From assembly GCA_012032215.1 (NCBI GenBank), contig JAAURO010000017.1, forward strand, positions 1 to 12,859: a DNA stretch of 12,859 nucleotides, read 5' to 3'. Position 1 is the stretch's first letter; each line of letters begins with the position of its first letter. The notes beneath the pieces were generated by a model. It searched no databases, had not been told where the DNA came from, and saw only the letters and a list, made by a program, of their open reading frames with translations. The position numbers and the translations under genes were made by a program. Below, in pieces: positions 7,497 through 12,859 of the stretch. The stretch is from Limnobacter sp. (GTDB lineage Bacteria; Pseudomonadota; Gammaproteobacteria; Burkholderiales; Burkholderiaceae_B).

Positions 7497-7516
7497 GCGA
7501 TTTGTGCTAAAATCGC
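7497..7516 (+). promoter_or_regulatory. Candidate extended -10 promoter of ndk inside an inverted repeat
   Basis: TGCTAAAAT is an extended -10 (TGnTAAAAT), about 85 bases before the ndk start. It is enclosed by an inverted repeat, GCGATTT and AAATCGC with a 6-base spacer. No -35 hexamer was recognised, which is tolerable for extended -10 promoters. The inverted repeat over the -10 is where a repressor could bind; that part is inference. Confidence 0.45.
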
Positions 7517-7598
7517 GGGTTGATTTTCTGAGATTACTTATTCTCAAGCAATTTATCAAGCACTTACACTTTTCAACCCAAAACCGGAGCTTTGTCAA

Positions 7599-8027
7599 AT
7601 GGCAAAAGAACGCACCCTTTCCATCATTAAACCAGACGCTGTGGCCAAAAATGTCATTGGTCAGATTTACACCCGCTTTGAAGAAGCCGGTCTTAAAATT
7701 GTTGCCAGCCGCATGGTTCATTTGTCACGACAGGAAGCCGAGGGCTTTTACGCTGTACACAAAGAGCGTCCTTTCTTCAAGGCGTTGGTGGATTTCATGG
7801 TGTCTGGCCCGGTGGTTATTCAGGCACTGGAAGGCGAAAACGCGATTGCCAAACACCGCGATCTGATGGGCGCCACCAACCCCAAGGAAGCAGCGCCCGG
7901 CACCATCCGCGCCGACTTTGCCGACAGCATTGATGCCAACGCAGTGCACGGCTCTGATCTGACCCCTCGAAACCGCCGCCAGCAGAAATCGCGTATTTCT
8001 TGCTCTGCAAACGTGTATTCCCGCTAA
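7599..8027 (+). CDS. ndk: Nucleoside diphosphate kinase Ndk, with an out-of-frame patch near its C-terminus
   Basis: Ndk transfers the gamma phosphate among nucleoside triphosphates through a phosphohistidine. Residues 1-120 are textbook: [75 protein letters not shown], then NAVHGSD with catalytic H117. Residues 121-136 read [17 protein letters not shown], unlike the family, and the normal ending NVYSR then returns in the original frame. Removing three single bases (one within 7959-7968, one in 7981-7984, one near 8006) yields [16 protein letters not shown] joined to NVYSR. That restores the conserved ETAA and EIAYF segments and the 141-residue family length. So an open frame survives, but the local sequence is probably wrong; as written, the conserved glutamate near the active site is lost. 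ATG at 7599; rlmN begins 22 bases after the stop. Confidence 0.93.
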   Translation: MAKERTLSIIKPDAVAKNVIGQIYTRFEEAGLKIVASRMVHLSRQEAEGFYAVHKERPFFKALVDFMVSGPVVIQALEGENAIAKHRDLMGATNPKEAAPGTIRADFADSIDANAVHGSDLTPRNRRQQKSRISCSANVYSR

Positions 8028-8049
8028 ATTTGCGGATTTAAGGCATTTC

Positions 8050-9189
8050 ATGCACGCCACTGAACCTTCGCAGAAAGTCAATTTGTTGGGCTACTCCGTA
8101 GAAGCTCTGGTTCAGTGGTGCGCCTTGCAGGGCGAAAAGCCCTTTCGTGCCAAGCAGCTGGCAAAATGGGTGCACCAGTGTGGTCAGTCCGATTTTTCCC
8201 ACATGACAGACCTTGCCAAGGTGTTTCGCGAAAGCTTGCAAGAAAAGGCGGAAGTGTCGGTGCCGGGTATTCTGGCTGATCAGGCTTCCAAAGATGGAAC
8301 GCGCAAGTGGCTATTCGATGTGGGCAACGGCGATGCCGTTGAAACGGTATTTATTCCCGAAGAGCGACGCGGCACCTTGTGTGTCAGCTCTCAAGCGGGT
8401 TGTGCAGTGAATTGCCGGTTTTGCTCTACGGGCAAGCAGGGGTTTTCGCGCAATTTAAGTACCGCAGAAATTGTGGCCCAATTGTGGAAGGCGAATCAGC
8501 TTCTGAAACACCCATCCAGCAGGTCCAATCCGCAGGAAAGAGCGGTCACCAATGTGGTGATGATGGGTATGGGCGAGCCACTGCTCAATTACGATGCCTT
8601 GCTGCCAGCCTTGCAGCTTATGCTGGATGATCGGGCCTACGGGCTTTCGCGCAGGCGGGTTACTGTTTCTACTTCCGGCGTGGTGCCGTTCATGGACAAA
8701 TTGTCTCAGGATTGCCCAGTGGCATTGGCGGTTTCCCTGCATGCTCCCAACGACACCCTGCGCGATCAGCTGGTGCCACTCAATCGCAAATACCCGTTAA
8801 AAGAGCTGCTGGATGCCTGTTTGCGTTATCTCAGGTATGCTCCTCGCGACTTTGTGACGTTTGAATATGTGATGCTGGATGGTGTCAACGACAAGCCCGG
8901 GCACGCTCAGCAATTGGTAGAGCTTGCGCGCAATGTGCCTTGCAAGCTGAATCTGATTCCGTTTAATCCTTTTCCGGAATCGGGGTTGTTAAAATCCAGG
9001 CGCGAAGCTATTGGGCAGTTTGCAAACATTCTTTTGCAGGCGGGGGTTGTTACCACGGTGCGCAAAACACGCGGAGACGACATTGCGGCTGCGTGTGGTC
9101 AACTGGCTGGCGATGTCAATGACCGCACGCGTGTGAAGGAAAGAATGGAAAAAGTGGTGTCTTTAGACTTATTAAAGCGCATGAAGTGA
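8050..9189 (+). CDS. rlmN: Dual-specificity 23S rRNA/tRNA adenine-C2 methyltransferase RlmN
   Basis: RlmN is a radical SAM enzyme that methylates C2 of A2503 in 23S rRNA and A37 in some tRNAs. The 379-residue protein is intact. It has an N-terminal accessory domain (about 1-95) with [15 protein letters not shown]. The iron-sulfur cluster motif CAVNCRFC holds C118, C122 and C125, preceded by the conserved C111 in [13 protein letters not shown]-binding segments follow: [24 protein letters not shown] and [14 protein letters not shown]. The C-terminal [18 protein letters not shown] carries C349, the methyl-carrying cysteine. By family knowledge C111 and C349 are the catalytic pair. It probably shares a transcript with ndk. 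Downstream a 163-base gap separates it from rodZ, where relatives often have pilF. Confidence 0.98.
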   Translation: MHATEPSQKVNLLGYSVEALVQWCALQGEKPFRAKQLAKWVHQCGQSDFSHMTDLAKVFRESLQEKAEVSVPGILADQASKDGTRKWLFDVGNGDAVETVFIPEERRGTLCVSSQAGCAVNCRFCSTGKQGFSRNLSTAEIVAQLWKANQLLKHPSSRSNPQERAVTNVVMMGMGEPLLNYDALLPALQLMLDDRAYGLSRRRVTVSTSGVVPFMDKLSQDCPVALAVSLHAPNDTLRDQLVPLNRKYPLKELLDACLRYLRYAPRDFVTFEYVMLDGVNDKPGHAQQLVELARNVPCKLNLIPFNPFPESGLLKSRREAIGQFANILLQAGVVTTVRKTRGDDIAAACGQLAGDVNDRTRVKERMEKVVSLDLLKRMK

Positions 9190-9221
9190 TACTGTGTCGC
9201 GAACTGAAAACTCCCCCAATT

Positions 9222-9247
9222 GGCTTGCGCAGGCTTGCCAAGGCTTG
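9222..9247. repeat. Three GGCTTG direct repeats phased at 10 bp
   Basis: GGCTTG starts at 9222, 9232 and 9242, exactly one helical turn apart. The repeats end at a TTGAGA hexamer (9245-9250) that could be a -35 element. Such phasing places all copies on one DNA face, as for cooperative protein binding; chance cannot be excluded. Confidence 0.45.
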
Positions 9248-9273
9248 AGACCTTTCAATTTAGCTGGTACTGT
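9245..9273 (+). promoter_or_regulatory. Weak candidate promoter for rodZ
   Basis: TTGAGA, a 17-base spacer, and TACTGT (matching three of six -10 positions, including the key first, second and last). A TGTTAAATA segment just downstream is an alternative -10. An internal promoter for rodZ-ispG-hisS here is plausible because the 163-base gap is the longest within this gene series. Confidence 0.25.
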
Positions 9274-9282
9274 TAAATAAAG

Positions 9283-9317
9283 TATGAATATTTTTTACTA
9301 ATTTGCTGATATTCATA
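9283..9317. repeat. 9-bp inverted repeat TATGAATAT/ATATTCATA upstream of rodZ
   Basis: Perfect 9-base arms are separated by 17 bases (9292-9308) in an AT-rich stretch, 36 bases before the rodZ start. The T6 run lies in the spacer rather than after the stem, so it does not look like a terminator. It could be an operator or a leader RNA hairpin. Confidence 0.45.
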
Positions 9318-9352
9318 GCGAATTAATTAAAAGCGGACAAACGTAGAAGGCC

Positions 9353-10630
9353 ATGAGTAAAACAAACACAAATCCTGTAGATTCAGTCCCTCCTTCCGAG
9401 GGCGAACTTTTCCCACCAGAAGATTTGGCGCAGCCTCACATCCCCGAACCGCGTAGCTCTCAGTCGGTTGCAGGCCCCAGTCTTACTTTGTTTGAATCTG
9501 GCGTCAATCCGGGCCAGGTGTTGAAACAGGCGCGTGAAAAACTGGGCTTGAGCCTTGCAGATGTCAGTGTCCAGACCAAAATCAATGTGTTCCAGCTAGA
9601 GTCGATTGAACGAGGCGATGTAAGCCAGTTGCCCCCGGGCACCTTCGCCAAGGCATTTATCAAAAGCTACTGCCGCGCAGTGCGGGTAGAGGCCGAACCC
9701 GTATTGGCTGCTTTTGGCATGGAGTCTGCCAGTGCCTCTCCTGCCAAGGCTGGAGCCGCCCACAAAAGAACCCCGGAAAGTACCGAGCCCAATATGCCAA
9801 ACAGCTCCAGAAGGCTTTCTGCGCTTAGTTTCGACCGAAAATCCAGCGGTAAAAAAATCGTGTTTGTGGTGTTGGGCCTGGTTGTCGTTCTTACTTTGGC
9901 AGTGTATGTGCCTGCCTATCTGTCGGGTGCCGATTCCCCTGAAGATCAAATTGCTGTGTCGAATGATACCCCGCCCGCCCAAACTTCCGATGATGAACTA
10001 TTTTCGCGCTTTGCCAATTCCTCTGCCACGTCTGAAAATGGCGTAGCCAGCACCGATACCGCGTCCCAGGCCGCATTCGCAACCGGCGCGGCGTCTTCTG
10101 AACTGCTCAACGAATCGGTTCCTGTTCCGGGGCTTGCAGGCCAAGAGCAGGCAGCGGTTGCAGCGCCGTCTCCATCCAGTGAATCGGTGTTTCCCGCCGT
10201 GGTGCAGGAAAATGCCAAGCTGGCTCCCAAAAACGGCAACCCACCGGGCGCCGAGCAGCCAGGTGCGCCGGGTGCAGGGCAGGGGCCATTGCCTGGGCAG
10301 TCTGCATCTGGACAGCAACCTGCTGGTCAGCAACCTGCCAGTGCGCCCACCGAGGTTTTGTCTGGCCCGCAGCCACGCGTAATTGGGGCTGGCGAGGCAG
10401 GCGTTACGCTTTCGTTTACTGGTGAGTCGTGGGTGACGGTGCGTGATGGTCGCGATGCAGTGTTGCTTTCTCAGCTAAACCCGGCTGGCGATAGCCTTCA
10501 GGTGCGTGGCCAGCCGCCTTTCAAGCTGATCATTGGCAATGCCAAAAACGTCAAGCTGCGTTACAACAACCGCCCGGTTAATCTGGAGCAGTCTTTGCGA
10601 GGCGAAGTGGCTCGGGTCACGCTGGATTAA
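9353..10630 (+). CDS. rodZ: RodZ-like cytoskeletal membrane protein (HTH - TM - DUF4115)
   Basis: RodZ links MreB filaments to the membrane and helps keep rod shape. The 425-residue product has the full architecture. A 50-residue N-terminal acidic, Pro-rich extension precedes a Cro/C1-type helix-turn-helix domain (about 52-122: GQVLKQAREKLGLSLADVS, QLESIERGDVSQLPPGTFAK, AFIKSYCRAV). A basic juxtamembrane patch (SSGKK) leads to a single transmembrane helix at 169-190 and a long Ala/Ser/Pro/Gln-rich periplasmic linker (about 195-340). The C-terminal DUF4115 beta domain spans 350-425, including SFTGESWVTVRDGRDAV and LRYNNRPVNL. AGAAGG stands just 2 bases before the ATG, closer than usual. The stop codon is immediately followed by the ispG ATG, so the two are probably coupled. 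The frame is intact despite the low-complexity linker. Confidence 0.93.
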   Translation: MSKTNTNPVDSVPPSEGELFPPEDLAQPHIPEPRSSQSVAGPSLTLFESGVNPGQVLKQAREKLGLSLADVSVQTKINVFQLESIERGDVSQLPPGTFAKAFIKSYCRAVRVEAEPVLAAFGMESASASPAKAGAAHKRTPESTEPNMPNSSRRLSALSFDRKSSGKKIVFVVLGLVVVLTLAVYVPAYLSGADSPEDQIAVSNDTPPAQTSDDELFSRFANSSATSENGVASTDTASQAAFATGAASSELLNESVPVPGLAGQEQAAVAAPSPSSESVFPAVVQENAKLAPKNGNPPGAEQPGAPGAGQGPLPGQSASGQQPAGQQPASAPTEVLSGPQPRVIGAGEAGVTLSFTGESWVTVRDGRDAVLLSQLNPAGDSLQVRGQPPFKLIIGNAKNVKLRYNNRPVNLEQSLRGEVARVTLD

Positions 10631-11938
10631 ATGGTGAGTTTGAACAATGTGCCGCTGCAGCGTTGCCCCACTGAGCAGGTAAAAATCTCCTGGGGCGAGC
10701 ACGTTGTCCGCGTGGGTGGCGCCAGCCCGGTGGTGGTGCAATCCATGACCAACACCGACACGGCAGATGGCTTGGCCACTGCCATGCAGATTAAAGAACT
10801 GTATCTGGCGGGCAGCGAACTGGTTCGCATTACCGTGAACAACGAAGCTGCTGCCAAAGAAGTGCCTTATATCCGCGACCAACTCGATAAAATGCGTATT
10901 CCGGTACCATTGGTTGGCGATTTTCATTACAACGGCCATTTGCTGTTGCAGCAATTCCCCGATTGCGCGCAGGCACTGTCCAAATACCGCATTAATCCTG
11001 GCAATGTAGGCTCGGCGCGTTCGCGCGACGAAAACTTCGCCAGCATGATTGAACTTGCCATTCGGTACAACAAAGCCGTGCGGATTGGTGTGAACTGGGG
11101 CAGCCTGGATCAAATCCTTCTTGCCCGCATGATGGATGAAAACGCCACGCGCGCCGAGCCTTTGCCCCCCGAGCAACTCATGTACCAGGCGCTTACCGAG
11201 TCCGCGGTTTCCAGCGCCGACAAAGCGGTTGGCCTGGGTTTGGGCGCGAATCGCATTGTGCTTTCGTGCAAGGTTAGCCAGGTGCAGGATTTAATTGCTG
11301 TATACCGCGTGCTTGCCACCCGCAGCCGCTACCCCTTGCACTTGGGGCTAACCGAAGCGGGAATGGGAACCAAAGGCATTGTCTCTTCTACCGCTGCGCT
11401 GGCCGTGCTGCTGCAAGAGGGCATTGGTGACACCATACGGGTGTCGCTGACGCCTGAACCCGGTGGTGGCAGAACACGCGAGGTAGTGGTTGCCCAGGAA
11501 ATTCTGCAAAGTATGGGCCTGCGTGCTTTTACTCCACAGGTTATTGCTTGCCCTGGTTGTGGCCGAACCACCTCCACGGTGTTTCAGGAACTGGCCAGCG
11601 ACATTCAAAGCTGGCTGCGCGAGCAAATGCCGGTCTGGAAAAACACCTACCCCGGGGTGGAAGCGCTGAAAGTGGCCGTTATGGGCTGCGTGGTAAATGG
11701 CCCCGGCGAAAGCAAGCATGCCGACATCGGCATTTCCTTGCCCGGCACGGGCGAGGCTCCGTCTGCCCCTGTGTTTCTGGATGGGCAGCGCGCCATCACC
11801 TTGAAAGGCCCCGCCATTGCCCAAGAATTCAAAACACTGGTAAACGACTATGTCCGCAAACGCTATGCGGGCTTGCCTCCTGTGCAGCATGAAGCACAGC
11901 CATTCACGCCACAGACAAACCCGGTAAGCCCGGAATAG
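10631..11938 (+). CDS. ispG: 4-hydroxy-3-methylbut-2-enyl diphosphate synthase IspG (GcpE)
   Basis: IspG is the [4Fe-4S] enzyme of the MEP pathway that reductively opens methylerythritol cyclodiphosphate to HMBPP. The 435-residue protein is intact. It starts with [29 protein letters not shown] within a TIM-barrel domain that includes [23 protein letters not shown] and [12 protein letters not shown]. The cluster ligands are visible as C307 and C310 in ACPGCGRTT and C353 in [11 protein letters not shown], with E360, matching the E. coli arrangement. It is longer than E. coli IspG; extra residues between the barrel and the cluster domain ([16 protein letters not shown] region) and a Pro-rich tail are typical of the proteobacterial form. 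Its ATG directly abuts the rodZ stop and hisS follows 118 bases later, an order shared with many beta- and gammaproteobacteria. Confidence 0.98.
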   Translation: MVSLNNVPLQRCPTEQVKISWGEHVVRVGGASPVVVQSMTNTDTADGLATAMQIKELYLAGSELVRITVNNEAAAKEVPYIRDQLDKMRIPVPLVGDFHYNGHLLLQQFPDCAQALSKYRINPGNVGSARSRDENFASMIELAIRYNKAVRIGVNWGSLDQILLARMMDENATRAEPLPPEQLMYQALTESAVSSADKAVGLGLGANRIVLSCKVSQVQDLIAVYRVLATRSRYPLHLGLTEAGMGTKGIVSSTAALAVLLQEGIGDTIRVSLTPEPGGGRTREVVVAQEILQSMGLRAFTPQVIACPGCGRTTSTVFQELASDIQSWLREQMPVWKNTYPGVEALKVAVMGCVVNGPGESKHADIGISLPGTGEAPSAPVFLDGQRAITLKGPAIAQEFKTLVNDYVRKRYAGLPPVQHEAQPFTPQTNPVSPE

Positions 11939-12056
11939 TGCATGAAAGCCACTTGGGCTGAGCCAAACAAGACCAGAATGAGCGACAATTACGGGTTGGT
12001 TTACACGCATTTGTTTGTCCGGGTCATGCATTCCGGTTTATCTATTCAACATCCCC

Positions 12057-12859
12057 ATGAATTCACGCAAAGTACCCAAGCTACAGGCCGTTAAAGGCAT
12101 GAATGACATTCTTCCCGTGCAGGGCTTGCAATGGGATTATCTGGAAGAAGAACTCCGAAACTGGCTGGGTGGCTATGGTTATCGCTTAATGCGCACACCG
12201 GTGCTTGAACAAACCGCTTTATTCAGCCGCAGCATTGGTGAAGTCACCGATATTGTCGAGAAAGAAATGTTCAGCTTCACCGACAGGCTTAACGGCGATG
12301 AGCTGACCCTTAGGCCCGAGTTCACCGCGGGCATTGCCCGTGCGGCCATAGAACACAACCTTACCTACGCAGCGCCCCAGCGGGTATACAGCATGGGTCC
12401 GGTGTTTCGGCATGAGCGCCCGCAGCGTGGCCGTTATCGGCAGTTTCATCAGCTGGACCTGGAGGCACTGGGCTTTGAGGGGCCAGACATCGATGCTGAA
12501 ATGGTGGTGATGCTGTCTCGCCTGTGGGAAACCCTGGGCCTTATGGAGGTGCGTCTGGAATTGAACTGCCTGGGTGAAGTTTCCGAGCGCCAGGCCCACC
12601 GTGAAGCCCTCATTGCCTACTTTGAAGCGCATCAGGAACAACTCGACGAAGATGCCACGCGCAGGCTGCACAGCAACCCCCTGCGCATTCTGGATACCAA
12701 AAACCCGCACATGCAGGACCTGGTGAACGAAGCCCCCAAGCTGTCTGCATTTTTAGGCAAAGCCTCGCTGGTCCACTACAATGGCGTTAAAAAGCTGCTC
12801 GACGATTCCGGCATTGAATACTCAGAAAACCCAAGACTGGTGCGCGGGCTGGATTACTA
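12057..12859 (+). CDS. hisS: Histidyl-tRNA synthetase HisS (N-terminal part, cut by window edge)
   Basis: HisS is a class II aminoacyl-tRNA synthetase charging tRNA-His. From the ATG at 12057 an open frame of 267 codons runs off the end. The sequence begins with [13 protein letters not shown], then the motif 1 region [16 protein letters not shown] and [33 protein letters not shown] and motif 2 [20 protein letters not shown] follow. The last visible residues, LVRGLDY, are the start of the histidine-binding loop. Motif 3 and the anticodon-binding domain lie outside the window; complete enzymes are about 420-430 residues. The RPE motif is followed by Phe89, where E. coli has Gly and Burkholderia, from memory, Asn. 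No Shine-Dalgarno is apparent, but the homology supports this start. The 118-base gap before it holds no recognised gene or clear promoter. Confidence 0.97.
   Translation, partial: MNSRKVPKLQAVKGMNDILPVQGLQWDYLEEELRNWLGGYGYRLMRTPVLEQTALFSRSIGEVTDIVEKEMFSFTDRLNGDELTLRPEFTAGIARAAIEHNLTYAAPQRVYSMGPVFRHERPQRGRYRQFHQLDLEALGFEGPDIDAEMVVMLSRLWETLGLMEVRLELNCLGEVSERQAHREALIAYFEAHQEQLDEDATRRLHSNPLRILDTKNPHMQDLVNEAPKLSAFLGKASLVHYNGVKKLLDDSGIEYSENPRLVRGLDY

Larger units (their letters stand above)
7250..7598. other. 349-base divergent intergenic region between yccA and ndk
   Basis: No believable gene was found here; open frames crossing it are shadows of ndk. It contains a -10-like element for yccA (7312-7317), a perfect 7-bp stem-loop at 7351-7369, two GCGATTTT-type elements at 7471 and 7497, and an extended -10 promoter for ndk near 7505-7512. 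The last 75 bases before ndk are an AT-rich untranslated leader with CCGGAG (7583-7588) as likely ribosome binding site. Confidence 0.6.

Noticed and set aside
7356..7721. A 121-residue minus-strand open frame over the ndk promoter and 5' end
   Set aside because: It is largely antisense to ndk, has no recognisable domain and no ribosome binding site, and its composition looks like a shadow frame.
10160..10380. Possible frameshift or repeat expansion in the rodZ linker
   Set aside because: The Pro/Gln/Gly-rich stretch is low in complexity but stays in frame into a normal DUF4115 domain; such linkers are usual in RodZ.
10475..11176. A 233-residue minus-strand open frame across rodZ and ispG
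   Set aside because: It is antisense to two well-conserved intact genes; long shadow frames are common opposite such coding sequence.
11348..12031. A 227-residue minus-strand open frame opposite ispG
   Set aside because: Almost wholly antisense to ispG and without a recognisable motif; extension into the hisS gap is too short to support a gene.

Overview
The window is a block of chromosomal housekeeping genes from a betaproteobacterium, most likely order Burkholderiales. Three things point there: the gene order bamE/fur/recN/nadK/hrcA/hemH, the order ndk-rlmN-rodZ-ispG-hisS, and protein details such as a 141-residue-type Ndk ending NVYSR, the Fur start region and the IspG and HisS sequences. 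Base composition is moderate rather than the high GC of Burkholderia itself. A Limnobacter-like organism is a guess from memory, not a demonstrated assignment.

Layout, left to right. Positions 1-994, minus strand: dapB (cut by the window edge) downstream of bamE. Positions 1094-1525, plus strand: fur, divergent from bamE and nearly abutting the convergent recN. Positions 1539-4118, minus strand: nadK then recN, overlapping by 11 bases. Positions 4191-6402, plus strand: hrcA then hemH. A stem-loop terminator region separates hemH from the convergent yccA-like membrane protein gene (6544-7249, minus). A 349-base divergent promoter region follows. Positions 7599-12859, plus strand: ndk, rlmN, rodZ, ispG and the first two thirds of hisS.

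The genes are a conserved neighbourhood more than a single pathway. Fur (iron regulation) and HemH (iron insertion into protoporphyrin) concern iron; HrcA is the heat-shock repressor; RecN serves DNA break repair; NadK makes NADP; DapB makes lysine and cell-wall precursors; BamE acts in outer-membrane assembly; RodZ in cell shape; IspG in isoprenoid synthesis; RlmN and HisS in translation. No tRNA, rRNA, CRISPR array, insertion sequence or phage gene was seen.

The most unusual property is structural. Six of the thirteen genes (dapB, recN, nadK, hemH, yccA, ndk) carry single-base indels that break an otherwise well-conserved protein. Several lie in homopolymers, and in every case one added or removed base restores the family sequence. 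All of them lie in the first 8.0 kb; the remaining 4.8 kb is clean. Several of these genes are normally essential and show no other decay, so consensus sequencing error is the best explanation. I found no convincing undescribed system. The most interesting non-coding signals are in the rlmN-rodZ gap (a 10-bp phased GGCTTG triplet and a 9-bp inverted repeat, where pilF often sits in relatives) and in the ndk/yccA divergent promoter region.
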